DNA from: Streptomyces formicae
GTDB lineage: Bacteria > Actinomycetota > Actinomycetes > Streptomycetales > Streptomycetaceae
Direction: 5' to 3'
Length of the DNA stretch: 64,000 nucleotides
Assembly: GCF_022647665.1 (NCBI RefSeq)
Contig: NZ_CP071872.1
Location: 2,046,001-2,110,000 of the forward strand
Part shown: positions 1 to 8,544 of the stretch, in pieces
Numbering within the stretch: position 1 is the first letter of the stretch
Layout of the letters: the number at the start of each line of letters is the position of its first letter
Program-made: the position numbers and the translations under genes
Notes under the pieces: model-generated
The model's database searches: none
The model's input: the letters and a program-made list of their open reading frames with translations, nothing else
What the model was told of the DNA's origin: nothing

Positions 1-112
1 CGGTCAGCGCGTCATACAGTCCGTGCACCTCGCTGGGCGCTGCTCGTGCGGGAGAAGGGTCTGTCCTCCCACCCCGGCGCGTACTCCCCCTGACGCCCGG
101 CCACCAGGCCCC

Positions 113-242
113 CCTGGCCCAGGCGGCCAGCACGCTCACCACGGCGTTCACCACATCGTCCGGAACTGGTCCGTCGGGAGCCTGCGGCGAGCATCGGACG
201 CAGCCGGTTGCCCCACCCGATGTCGGAGACCCGCCCCAGCCC
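113..242 (-). pseudogene. Frameshifted fragment of a RecQ-like helicase C-terminal region
   Basis: Read on the minus strand, this piece encodes GRVSDIGWGNRLRPMLAA and then, after a one-base frame change, APDGPVPDDVVNAVV. These match residues about 543-585 of the intact RecQ-family protein encoded just downstream on the plus strand (LGRLSDIGWGNRLRPLLAA, then AADGPVPDDVLAAVV). The fragment is in opposite orientation to the intact gene, has no start or helicase domain inside the window, and is broken by the frameshift. It is best read as the decayed remnant of a second copy. Whether more of it lies left of base 1 cannot be seen. Confidence 0.75.
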
Positions 243-322
243 GCCGCGCACCGCGTCCGGCGCCACGCTTGGCAGGACGCACCCTTGGTGATCCTTTCAT
301 CACGGTGAGTGGATTCGCCCAT

Positions 323-348
323 TGTCAGTGCCATCGGGTTGCATGGGG
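323..348 (+). repeat. 26-bp repeat, copy 1 (inverted partner at 11733-11758)
   Basis: The 26 bases here (core GTGCCATCGGGTTGCATGGG) recur in reverse orientation at 11733-11758 with a single mismatch, 11.4 kb away. This copy ends two bases before the likely recQ start codon, so it has replaced or become the recQ leader. It could be an end or attachment sequence of a mobile segment, or a dispersed genomic repeat. The window alone cannot decide. Confidence 0.7.
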
Positions 349-350
349 GC

Positions 351-2510
351 ATGGACAACCTGGAGCTCCGCACCGAAGCCGATGCCATCCTCGCTGAGCT
401 TGTCGGCGCCCCGGGGGGTTCGGCGCGGCTGCGGGAGGACCAGTGGCAGGCGGTGGCGGCCCTGGTGGAGGAGCGCCGGAGGGCCCTGGTGGTGCAGCGC
501 ACCGGCTGGGGCAAGTCGGCGGTGTACTTTGTGGCCACCGCTCTGCTGCGTCGGCGTGGCTCCGGGCCTACGGTGATCATCTCGCCGTTGCTGGCGTTGA
601 TGCGCAACCAGGTGGAGTCGGCGGCGCGGGCCGGTATTCGGGCGCGCACGATCAACTCGGCCAACCCTGAGGAGTGGGAGGCCATCTACGGGGAGGTCGA
701 GCGCGGTGAGACCGACGTTCTCCTCGTCAGTCCTGAACGCCTCAATTCCGTGGACTTTCGCGATCAGGTGCTGCCCAAGCTCGCGGCCACGACTGGCCTG
801 TTGGTGGTTGACGAGGCGCACTGTATTTCCGACTGGGGGCATGACTTCCGGCCCGACTATCGGCGGTTGCGAACGATGTTGGCGGAGTTGCCGGCGGGTG
901 TGCCGGTGCTGGCCACGACGGCGACGGCGAACGCGCGGGTGACCGCGGATGTGGCCGAGCAGTTGGGCACGGGGGGCGGGGACGCTCTGGTTCTGCGGGG
1001 GCCCCTGGACCGGGAGAGCCTGCGGTTGGGCGTGCTGGAGTTGCCGGATGCGGCGCATCGGCTGGCGTGGCTGGGGGAGCGGCTGGGGGATCTGCCGGGC
1101 TCGGGGATCATCTATACGCTGACGGTGGCGGCGGCGGAGGAGGTCGCGGCGTTCCTGCGGCAGCGCGGGTATCCGGTGGCTTCCTACACGGGGAAGACGG
1201 AGAACGCCGATCGGTTGCAGGCGGAGGAGGATCTGCTGGCGAACCGGGTGAAGGCGCTGGTGGCGACCTCTGCGCTGGGGATGGGGTTCGACAAGCCGGA
1301 CCTGGGGTTCGTGGTGCATCTGGGGTCGCCCTCGTCCCCGATCGCCTATTACCAGCAGGTGGGGCGTGCCGGGCGTGGTGTGGACCATGCGGATGTGCTG
1401 CTGCTGCCGGGGCGGGAGGACGAGGCGATCTGGGCGTACTTCGCGTCGGTGGGCTTCCCGCCCGAGGAGCAGGTGCGGCGCACGCTGGCCGTGCTCGAGG
1501 AGGCAGGTCGTCCGGTGTCGCTGCCGGCGCTGGAGCCGTTGGTGGATCTTCGGCGTTCGCGGCTGGAGACGATGCTGAAGGTCCTGGACGTGGACGGGGC
1601 GGTCAAGCGTGTGAAGGGGGGCTGGGCCGCGACAGGGCAGCCGTGGGCGTACGACGCGCAGAGGTATGCGTGGGTGGCCCGACAGCGGAAGGCCGAGCAG
1701 CAGGCCATGCGGGACTACGTGGCGACCACGGAGTGCCGGATGGAGTTCTTGCAGCGACAGCTGGACGACGAGAAGGCGGTCCCGTGCGGTCGCTGTGACT
1801 CCTGCGCCGGGCCCTGGCTCGATCCGGCCGTCTCTCCCGGGGCTCTTGCGGCAGCGACGGGCGAGCTGGAGCGTCCGGGGGTCGAGGTCGAGCCGCGCCG
1901 GATGTGGCCTTCGGGTATGTCCGCGGTCGGAGTGGACCTCAAGGGGCGTATCCCTGTGGGGCAGCAGGCGGTCACCGGGCGCGCGTTGGGCAGGCTGTCG
2001 GACATCGGCTGGGGCAACCGACTGCGTCCGCTCCTGGCGGCGCAGGCGGCGGATGGGCCGGTCCCGGACGACGTGCTGGCCGCTGTCGTGACGGTGGTGG
2101 CCGACTGGGCCCGCTCGCCGGGCGGCTGGGCCAGCGGCTCCCCTGACGCGGTGGCGCGGCCGGTGGGGATCGTCGCCGTGCCCTCCCGCACTCGGCCGCA
2201 GCTGGTGGCCTCACTGGCCGGGGGCGTGGCCCGGGTCGGCAGGCTTCCGCTGCTGGGCAGCCTGGCCTACACCCCGCAGGCCGACGAGTACGCGGCGCAC
2301 CGCAGCAACTCCGCCCAGCGGCTGCGCGCCCTGGCCGCCTCGTTCACCGTGCCCGACGAACTCGCCGCCGCCCTGGCCGACACCCCCGGCCCGGTTCTGC
2401 TCGTCGACGACTACACCGACTCCGGCTGGACCCTGGCCGTAGGTGCACGCCTTCTGCGCCAGGCCGGTGCCGACGAGGTGCTCCCGCTCGCCCTTGCCGT
2501 GGCCGGGTAG
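351..2510 (+). CDS. recQ: RecQ-family ATP-dependent DNA helicase with C-terminal phosphoribosyltransferase-like domain
   Basis: This 719-residue protein is an SF2 3'-to-5' DNA helicase. It has Walker A TGWGKS at 51-56, the DEAH box in LLVVDEAHCISDWGHDFRP (DEAH 154-157), a TTATA motif III, and motif VI YYQQVGRAGRG. The zinc-binding part has Cys in TTECRMEF followed by CGRCDSC. The last 46 residues carry VLLVDDYTDSGWTL (about 682-695), the PRPP-loop signature of type I phosphoribosyltransferases as in ComF-like proteins. RecQ unwinds DNA in recombination and repair; the role of the fused domain is unknown. An in-frame GTG at 309 would add 14 residues, but ATG 351 fits the conserved family start. 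The Shine-Dalgarno is poor because the 26-bp repeat abuts the start. Confidence 0.9.
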   Translation: MDNLELRTEADAILAELVGAPGGSARLREDQWQAVAALVEERRRALVVQRTGWGKSAVYFVATALLRRRGSGPTVIISPLLALMRNQVESAARAGIRARTINSANPEEWEAIYGEVERGETDVLLVSPERLNSVDFRDQVLPKLAATTGLLVVDEAHCISDWGHDFRPDYRRLRTMLAELPAGVPVLATTATANARVTADVAEQLGTGGGDALVLRGPLDRESLRLGVLELPDAAHRLAWLGERLGDLPGSGIIYTLTVAAAEEVAAFLRQRGYPVASYTGKTENADRLQAEEDLLANRVKALVATSALGMGFDKPDLGFVVHLGSPSSPIAYYQQVGRAGRGVDHADVLLLPGREDEAIWAYFASVGFPPEEQVRRTLAVLEEAGRPVSLPALEPLVDLRRSRLETMLKVLDVDGAVKRVKGGWAATGQPWAYDAQRYAWVARQRKAEQQAMRDYVATTECRMEFLQRQLDDEKAVPCGRCDSCAGPWLDPAVSPGALAAATGELERPGVEVEPRRMWPSGMSAVGVDLKGRIPVGQQAVTGRALGRLSDIGWGNRLRPLLAAQAADGPVPDDVLAAVVTVVADWARSPGGWASGSPDAVARPVGIVAVPSRTRPQLVASLAGGVARVGRLPLLGSLAYTPQADEYAAHRSNSAQRLRALAASFTVPDELAAALADTPGPVLLVDDYTDSGWTLAVGARLLRQAGADEVLPLALAVAG

Positions 2511-2676
2511 GCGACTTCCGCTGGGCCCTAGCACCTTCTGGGCCTCTGGGCCGACGAGGAGTAGCAGATCGGCACGGCGAGATCCTCGTCATCGGCTCAC
2601 GGGGCGCGCATCGACAGCGCAGCCCGAATTCCCTCGGAGGCGATGGTCTGCGGGAGCTTGCCCCGTCTGCACTGGA
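2511..2676. other. Intergenic, no gene seen
   Basis: This is the spacer between the recQ stop and the convergent merR-type gene. I see no convincing coding region, and no hairpin good enough to call a terminator. Confidence 0.5.
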
Positions 2677-3015
2677 TCAGCGTGCGGCGTCGTCCCGTTC
2701 GGCTGCGGTCCGACGGTACTCGGCGTTGATGCGCTGGGCCTCCTCGAGTTGATCCTCGAGGATGACGATGCGGCACGCGGCCTCGACCGGGGTGCCCTGG
2801 TCGACGAGCTCGCGGGCGCGAGCGGCGATCCGAAGCTGATAGCGAGAGTAGCGACGGTGGCCGCCCTCTGAGCGGAGCGGCGTGATCAGGCGTGCCTCTC
2901 CGATGGCCCGAAGGAAGCCGGGGGTGGTGCCGAGCATCTCGGCGGCACGCCCCATGGTGTAGGCGGGGTAGTCGTCGTCGTCCAGACGACCGCTGAGCGG
3001 GGTATCTGCTGTCAT
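2677..3015 (-). CDS. MerR-family transcriptional regulator
   Basis: The product is 112 residues. Residues about 17-60 (YTMGRAAEMLGTTPGFLRAI through EGGHRRYSRYQLR) form the MerR winged helix-turn-helix, including the typical RR-Y wing. A C-terminal helix rich in Glu, Arg and Ala (LEDQLEEAQRINAEYRRTAA) is the dimerisation coiled coil. No effector domain follows, so it belongs to the short MerR proteins whose signal cannot be predicted. The ATG at 3015 is preceded by GAGGTGAC, a good ribosome site. Longer upstream starts lack family similarity. The gene faces recQ and is probably monocistronic. Confidence 0.85.
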   Translation of the reverse strand: MTADTPLSGRLDDDDYPAYTMGRAAEMLGTTPGFLRAIGEARLITPLRSEGGHRRYSRYQLRIAARARELVDQGTPVEAACRIVILEDQLEEAQRINAEYRRTAAERDDAAR

Positions 3016-3572
3016 GTCACCTCGTTGAACCAATGCGCCGAGGGGCCCGGATGCCGTACGGCACCAAGGCCCCGAAGGAAATTCAACACCATCTGTCGGC
3101 CCTACTGTGGCGCCGACCTTCTGTTTCCGCTGTTGCGTACCCGGGCTGAAAGCGATCTCGGGGCCGGGTGATCCTGATGGCGTCTGCTTCCTCCGTTCTT
3201 TCTCGGTACTGCCACTTGCATACCGGTGCATACCGGTACTGCCGAGCGGCGGCCTCTCGACCCGCGGGCCGCCCGGTGTGATTGTCAGTCCGGGGCTGAC
3301 CTGCGAAAAATCTGGCTTCGCGACTCCACAGCCACACCGACCTGCGCACTTCATGTACGGCTACCCGCCAGTTCGTGTCTGCCGGGTCTTGTTCGACTTC
3401 TGGGTACGAGAGAAACGCTAGTCATGCTGCACCGCAATGTCTAATACGGCGAGCATAGATTTTGGTGCGTCGACGGCATAGGTAGTGTGCGTCCGAGGTC
3501 GGCGGGCGTTGTCGGCCTGCCGATGTCGACTCCTGTCCAGGCCCCCAGAACCAATGAATAGAATCCGCGCTT
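3016..3572. promoter_or_regulatory. Divergent intergenic region with short direct repeats
   Basis: This 557-bp region separates merR (leftward) from the GvpU-like gene (rightward). It has no convincing coding sequence. The decamer GCATACCGGT occurs twice in tandem (3218-3237), and CGGTACTGCC occurs at 3204-3213 and 3234-3243. The cluster is a candidate regulator-binding site, perhaps for the MerR protein, but it lies about 200 bp upstream of that gene. Confidence 0.35.
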
Positions 3573-3947
3573 ATGTCGAATCCTGACGAGCTGCTCGTGG
3601 ACATCGCGGCCATGGTGGAGTCCGAGCAGAGCAATCAGATGTCCCTGACCGTGGTCACCAGCGGTGCTGTCGTGACTGGACGGCTGGCCCCCGAAGCCGT
3701 GTGGCGGCAGCGGGTGTGGGAGGTCCTGACCGACTCGGACCACCTGGGCCCCTTCTCCGGCATCTTCACCACCGACCGGGCGCAGCAACGGCCTGCGCGC
3801 GGTGAGGCCCCTACCCACCTGCACTTCCACGTCGCCCGAATCCTGCAGGGCAGCATCGGGATCCCTGAGACGGGCGGGATGTACCGCGTCGCGATCAGGG
3901 ACGTCAGTGCCTGGACCGTAGGCGACTTCAGCTACTCCGACCACTGA
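3573..3947 (+). CDS. GvpU-like gas-vesicle accessory family protein (tentative)
   Basis: The 124-residue acidic protein has no signal peptide or membrane segment. The pattern is an N-terminal helix, then MSLTVVTSGAVVTGRL, a WRQRVWEVL helix, and later THLHFHVARIL, an IPETGGMYRVAI strand pair and a final VGDFSY. This resembles, from memory, the GvpU accessory family of gas-vesicle clusters (a beta-rich protein with a G-xVxxGxL strand and a closing ligand-like strand). No other gvp gene is present in the window. A role in gas vesicles is therefore not supported by context, and the gene may be a free-standing paralogue. Confidence 0.6.
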   Translation: MSNPDELLVDIAAMVESEQSNQMSLTVVTSGAVVTGRLAPEAVWRQRVWEVLTDSDHLGPFSGIFTTDRAQQRPARGEAPTHLHFHVARILQGSIGIPETGGMYRVAIRDVSAWTVGDFSYSDH

Positions 3948-4024
3948 GACATCGCTCCACTGAGACAGCGCTGCTGCACTCTTTTTTGCGGCCGAGGAAT
4001 TGCCGTCCGGCTGGAGGGTGTCAC

Positions 4025-4068
4025 GCGATGAGGGCCCTGCCGATATGTGTCGGCAGGGCCCTCATCGC
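4025..4068. terminator. Perfect 19-bp hairpin terminator
   Basis: The arms 4025-4043 and 4050-4068 are perfectly complementary over 19 bp around a 6-base loop. The hairpin stands between the rightward GvpU-like gene and the leftward gene ending at 4099, so it can terminate both. Confidence 0.8.
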
Positions 4069-4098
4069 TGTCCAGCTCTCGGCTTTCGCCGCCTCCCG

Positions 4099-4440
4099 CT
4101 AGATGGAGGTCGAGGTCGAGGTGGAGGTGGAGGTGGAGGTGGAGGTGCCAAGGAGCGCGGATGCGGTCTGGAGCGGAGTGAGGACGCGCCCGGGGGCAGC
4201 GGCCTCTGGCTGGGCGCGGCACGTGAATCCGAGCAGGGCCATGGCGCGGTCGACTTCCCCGGCCGTGAAGTCACGGCGGTCCTGCCGGGTGATGACTGCG
4301 CCCACTTGCATGAGGGGGTAGTGACGGCGGCCGATGAGCACGGAACCACCTGTGATGGGCTCGGGCTTGACGCCCTTCATCGAGGCCAGCACCCCGCTCT
4401 TGGAAAGATCGAACGGGAATCGGGCGATGACGACGCGCAT
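4099..4440 (-). CDS. Conserved hypothetical protein with Thr-Ser repeat tail
   Basis: The product is 113 residues, beginning MRVVIARFPFDLSKSGVLAS and containing a conserved-looking block (EPITGGSVLIGRRHYPLMQVG, then TRQDRRDFTAGEVDRAM). I recall similar proteins next to cold-shock DEAD-box genes in Streptomyces, but no function is known to me. It is downstream of and co-directional with the DEAD-box gene, from which it is separated by two hairpins. The last 15 residues are alternating Thr-Ser encoded by a six-base tandem repeat and end almost at the repeat edge, so the C-terminus may be length-variable. Confidence 0.75.
   Translation of the reverse strand: MRVVIARFPFDLSKSGVLASMKGVKPEPITGGSVLIGRRHYPLMQVGAVITRQDRRDFTAGEVDRAMALLGFTCRAQPEAAAPGRVLTPLQTASALLGTSTSTSTSTSTSTSI
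4101..4147. repeat. Hexanucleotide tandem repeat (GAGGTC/GAGGTG units)
   Basis: About seven consecutive six-base units code, on the minus strand, for the Thr-Ser tail of the preceding protein. Units change by one base only (GAGGTC or GAGGTG), which is typical of replication-slippage tracts. Confidence 0.85.
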
Positions 4441-4570
4441 GATGCCTCACAAGTAAGGGGGAGGGACCGGCTGACAGAGGAGCGTAGGCAGGGCTGTCAC
4501 TGACGGCGATGAGCCGGGCCTGGGTGATCAGGCCCGTGCGCTGGTCGTCCTTGTCGCAGAGAGGAACAGG

Positions 4571-4626
4571 TGGCCGGTGCGGGCACCGGCCATGACGACA
4601 TGGCCACCTCGATGGCCATGTCGTCA
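4571..4626 (-). terminator. Two tandem hairpins downstream of the DEAD-box gene
   Basis: Hairpin one has perfect 14-bp arms (4593-4606 and 4613-4626, 6-base loop). Hairpin two has perfect 10-bp arms (4571-4580 and 4583-4592, 2-base centre). Both lie just after the leftward DEAD-box gene and before the next leftward gene. They can act as a terminator or partial attenuator between the two. Confidence 0.65.
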
Positions 4627-4648
4627 CAGACCTGCGGCCCGGACACCC

Positions 4649-6169
4649 CTAGGCCGCCGAGCCGGAGTCGGACTGCCGCTGAGCCGGGCGGTGTGTCGTC
4701 CGGTCGGTGCGCCGGACCTGGGCCGTACGGCTGCGGCGGCCCCGGGAAGAGGAAGAGCTGCCACGCCGGGGGCGTTCGGCGACCGGCGCAGTGATGGTGA
4801 CCGGCACACCCGAAGGGGACTGCGCACCCGTGATGCGACTCAACTCCGTGTCACCAGAACGCACTTGGGTGGTCCGCGGGGTGATGCCGGCGGTGGCCAT
4901 CAGCCGGCTCATGTCGCGGCGCTGGTTCGGCGTCACCAGGGTGACGACGCTGCCGGACTCGCCGGCCCGGGCGGTGCGGCCGCCACGGTGGAGGTAGTCC
5001 TTGTGGTCGCTGGGCGGGTCGACATTCACGACCAGGTCGAGGTTGTCGACGTGGATTCCGCGGGCGGCGACGTTGGTCGCCACCAGCACCGTCACATGAC
5101 CGGTCTTGAACTGGGTCAGGGTACGGGTGCGTTGAGGCTGGGACTTGCCGCCGTGCAGGGCGGCTGCACGCACGCCGCTGTTCAGCAGGTGCTCGGTCAG
5201 CCGGTCGACGGCGTGCTTGGTGTCCAGGAACATGATCACTCGGCCGTCGCGGGCCGCGATCTCGGTCGTCGCCCGGTGTTTGTCTGTGCCGTGCACATGG
5301 AGGACGTGGTGTTCCATCGTGGTGACCGCACCCGCGGACGGGTCGACGGAGTGGACCACCGGGTCGGTCAGGTAGCGGCGGACCAGCAGGTCGACGTTGC
5401 GGTCGAGGGTGGCCGAGAAAAGCATCCGCTGGCCCTCGGGACGTACTTGGTCGAGCAGCGCGGTGACCTGTGGCATGAACCCCATGTCGGCCATCTGGTC
5501 GGCCTCGTCCAGGACCGCGATGGCGACGTGGTCCAGGCGGCAGTCTCCCCGGTCGATGAGGTCCTTGAGGCGGCCCGGAGTCGCGACGACGACTTCCGCC
5601 CCGCCTCGGAGCGCACTGGCCTGTTTGCCGATCGACATCCCGCCGACCACCGTGGCCAGTCGCACCTTCACGGCGCGGGCGTACGGGGTGAGCGCGTCGG
5701 TGACCTGCTGGGCCAACTCGCGGGTGGGGACGAGGATCAGGGCCAGCGGCTGCCGCGCCTCGGCGCGCAGGCCGGCCGTGCGGGCGAGTACCGCCAGGCC
5801 GAAGGCGAGGGTCTTGCCCGAACCGGTGCGGCCACGGCCGAGTACGTCACGGCCGGCGACAGCGTTCGGCAAGGTAGCCGCTTGGATCGGGAACGGGGTG
5901 GTCACGCCCTGGGTGCCGAGCGCCGCAAGGAGCTGGGCCGGCATGGCGAGATCGGCGAACGCTTCGACAGCGGGCAGCGCGGGAGTGATCGTCACTGGCA
6001 GTGCGAACTCTCCTTGCGGCGTGGACTGCCGGCGTCCGGAACCGCCAGAACGACTCGGCGCACCAGAGCTGCCGGAGGGCGCGGACCGGAAGCGGCTGCT
6101 GCCGTTTCCGGAGCCGGAATTGCCAGTGCGAGTGCGACTGAAACGACTGTTCGTACGCGTGCGGTTCAT
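4649..6169 (-). CDS. DEAD-box ATP-dependent RNA helicase
   Basis: This 506-residue helicase remodels RNA duplexes using ATP. An Arg/Ser/Gly-rich N-terminal tail (1-50) precedes the core. The Q-motif region is around TPFPIQAATLP, Walker A GRTGSGKT is at 113-120, VPTRELA at 148-154, DEAD at 221-224 and SAT at 252-254. Motif VI is HRGGRTARAG. The C-terminal tail is again Arg/Ser-rich and suits RNA binding. The ATG at 6169 is chosen because GGAAGG precedes it; the open frame upstream is not protein-like. A cspA-type gene lies directly upstream in the same direction, so a role in cold adaptation is likely, but a strong terminator separates the two. Confidence 0.93.
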   Translation of the reverse strand: MNRTRTNSRFSRTRTGNSGSGNGSSRFRSAPSGSSGAPSRSGGSGRRQSTPQGEFALPVTITPALPAVEAFADLAMPAQLLAALGTQGVTTPFPIQAATLPNAVAGRDVLGRGRTGSGKTLAFGLAVLARTAGLRAEARQPLALILVPTRELAQQVTDALTPYARAVKVRLATVVGGMSIGKQASALRGGAEVVVATPGRLKDLIDRGDCRLDHVAIAVLDEADQMADMGFMPQVTALLDQVRPEGQRMLFSATLDRNVDLLVRRYLTDPVVHSVDPSAGAVTTMEHHVLHVHGTDKHRATTEIAARDGRVIMFLDTKHAVDRLTEHLLNSGVRAAALHGGKSQPQRTRTLTQFKTGHVTVLVATNVAARGIHVDNLDLVVNVDPPSDHKDYLHRGGRTARAGESGSVVTLVTPNQRRDMSRLMATAGITPRTTQVRSGDTELSRITGAQSPSGVPVTITAPVAERPRRGSSSSSRGRRSRTAQVRRTDRTTHRPAQRQSDSGSAA

Positions 6170-6397
6170 GCGGAACCTTCCTTGATGCGTCACGTACCAA
6201 GGAATTCCCGCAGCGAGTGCGCAGTACGGAGAATTGCAAGAACGGGACGAGTGAAATACGTGAGCGATCCCGGCCGGGAGAAATGACAGCGGGCCGGAAT
6301 GCTGAGGGGGCGGGGGAATCCCGAGCTCGATTGTGGGAACTCTCGCGGATCTCATCAGTGCGCCCCGGGTGCGGTGCGTGTTCCCTGGAATGCAACG

Positions 6398-6433
6398 AGC
6401 TGGGGCCCGCACCCCAAGGTGCGGGCCCCAGCT
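6398..6433 (-). terminator. Perfect 16-bp terminator after the cold-shock gene
   Basis: The arms 6398-6413 and 6418-6433 pair perfectly with a four-base CCAA loop. The hairpin starts 19 bp after the stop codon of the leftward cold-shock gene. The remaining stretch 6170-6397 is the DEAD-box leader and holds no gene that I can see. Confidence 0.85.
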
Positions 6434-6451
6434 GTCAAGTGCGCTTCAGCG

Positions 6452-6964
<513 letters not shown>

Positions 6965-7078
6965 TCACAAGCGGTGGCGTGCCGCGTGCCCCCAGCAGCG
7001 TGCCGGCGGTCCCCACTCAGGCGCTGTCCTCCCGCATCCAGACCGGCCAGGCGGTGTGACCCGGCCGAACGGGACACC

Positions 7079-7342
7079 GACAAGAATCTGCGGCCACTTC
7101 TGGCGAAGATCACCATCACCGGTTGGGCCACGCTCACCGAGGATGTGAGCAGGGGCCCTTCCGGAGCGAGACCGGGGCATGGACAGCCGCGCCTGGTCAC
7201 CGCCCTGGAGGGCACTTTCGGCATCGTCATCCCCGACGAGGCCACCGGCCAGCTGGAAACCGCCGACGACGTCCGCCGCTGCGTGGAACCGCTCACTGCC
7301 GCGGCGGCCACGATCCCCGCACCCGAAGGACCCCACGAGTGA
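7079..7342 (+). pseudogene. Acyl carrier protein-like gene, apparently frameshifted
   Basis: One frame gives DKNLRPLLAKITI...LVTALEGTFGIVIPDEA followed by LETADDVRRCVE, the second half of a type II acyl carrier protein. The phosphopantetheine site GMDS, which should sit just before LVTALEG, is present at 7176-7187 but in another frame (atg at 7179). An intact ACP therefore needs one or two base changes around 7145-7192. Its stop overlaps the fabV start by four bases (GTGA), the arrangement of a translationally coupled ACP-reductase pair. It is either a recent pseudogene or a sequencing error. Confidence 0.55.
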
Positions 7343-8544
7343 GCCTCCGCGAGATCAAGCCCGGCAACCGCGGCTACCTCTACGTCAACAGCCATCCGAC
7401 CGGCTGCACAGCGGTGGTCGACCGCATGTGGCAGCGGACACCAGACCCTGCCGGCGACCGGCCCGGTCCGGTCGCCCTCGTCATCGGCTCCAGCGCCGGC
7501 TACGGACTGGCCGCGACCCTGGTCGGTCTGCGCGCCCACCGGATGCGCGGACTCGGCATCGCCTTCGAGTCCGCCGCGACCGAGCGCCGCACCGCCAGCG
7601 CGGGCTGGTACCGCACCGCGCGGACCGCCGAACTCGCCGCCGAGGCCGGCGCCGACTTCACCTTCCTCAACGGCGACGCCTTCTCCGACGGCGTCAAGGA
7701 CGAGGCCGCCGAGCAGCTCGCCGCTCGCTTCGGCAAGATCGACCTGCTCATCTACAGCATCGCGGCCCCGCGTCGCACGGACCCGCTGACCGGAGAGGTC
7801 CACCACTCCGTCATCAAGCCGCTCGGCACCGACTACCGGGCCAAGACCCTCGTGTTCGAGGACGGCGCCCCGCAGATCGGCGAGTTGCACCTGCAGGCCG
7901 CGGACGAGGCCGAGCGCGACGCGACCGTGCAGGTCATGGGCGGCGCCGACTGGCAGATGTGGATCGACGCCCTGCAGTCCAAAGGCCTGCTCGCCGACGG
8001 CTTCCAGACCGTCGCCCTCTCCTACGTCGGATCCGACATCACCGCCCCCATCTACCGGGCCGGAACCATCGGCGCCGCCAAGCAGCACCTGGAAGACACC
8101 GCCCGCGCCATCAACACCCAGCTCAAGGGCTCAGGCCACGCCTGCACCGTCGTCGCGGGCGCGGCCGTCACCCAGGCGTCCACCGCCATCCCGAGCATCG
8201 CGCTCTACACCAGCATCCTTCACCGCGTCACCGGTGACAGCTGGCAGGCCACCGTCGACCAGGCAGCGGCCCTGTGGAACCAGCTCGCCGGTGACGCCGA
8301 ACTCGACCTGGACGATCAGGACCGCATCCGGCTGGATGGCTGGGAGATGAATCCCGGGGTTCAGGCTGCCGTCCGCGCCGCGTGGGGCCAGGCCGACGCC
8401 GACACCATTGCCACCAGCGCGGACACTGATTGGTTCCGCGACCAGGTCGGCCAGCTCTACGGCTGGGACGTTCCCGGCGTCGACTACGAGGTCGCAGCCG
8501 AGACCACTGTCCCGTGGCCCGCTTCCCCGTCGTCCGACGTCTGA
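7339..8544 (+). CDS. fabV: Trans-2-enoyl-ACP/CoA reductase, FabV type
   Basis: The 401-residue NAD(P)H-dependent enzyme reduces trans-2-enoyl thioesters to acyl thioesters, the last step of fatty-acid elongation. It shows the FabV layout: N-terminal HPTGC, Rossmann loop GSSAGYGL (50-57), the GWY block (89-91), NGDAFS (111-116), VMGGADWQMWIDAL, and the catalytic Tyr-x8-Lys pair Y239/K248 in ITAPIYRAG...AAK. It ends with VTQASTAIP and the WE..DVQ-like tail. FabV enzymes are large and generally insensitive to triclosan. The GTG at 7339 overlaps the upstream ACP-like frame. Most Streptomyces rely on FabI/InhA, so this looks acquired. Confidence 0.93.
   Translation: MSLREIKPGNRGYLYVNSHPTGCTAVVDRMWQRTPDPAGDRPGPVALVIGSSAGYGLAATLVGLRAHRMRGLGIAFESAATERRTASAGWYRTARTAELAAEAGADFTFLNGDAFSDGVKDEAAEQLAARFGKIDLLIYSIAAPRRTDPLTGEVHHSVIKPLGTDYRAKTLVFEDGAPQIGELHLQAADEAERDATVQVMGGADWQMWIDALQSKGLLADGFQTVALSYVGSDITAPIYRAGTIGAAKQHLEDTARAINTQLKGSGHACTVVAGAAVTQASTAIPSIALYTSILHRVTGDSWQATVDQAAALWNQLAGDAELDLDDQDRIRLDGWEMNPGVQAAVRAAWGQADADTIATSADTDWFRDQVGQLYGWDVPGVDYEVAAETTVPWPASPSSDV

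Noticed and set aside
7179..8237. 352-codon plus frame beginning at the GMDS site
   Set aside because: Only its first few residues are ACP-like. The rest is a shadow of fabV (Arg/Pro-rich).
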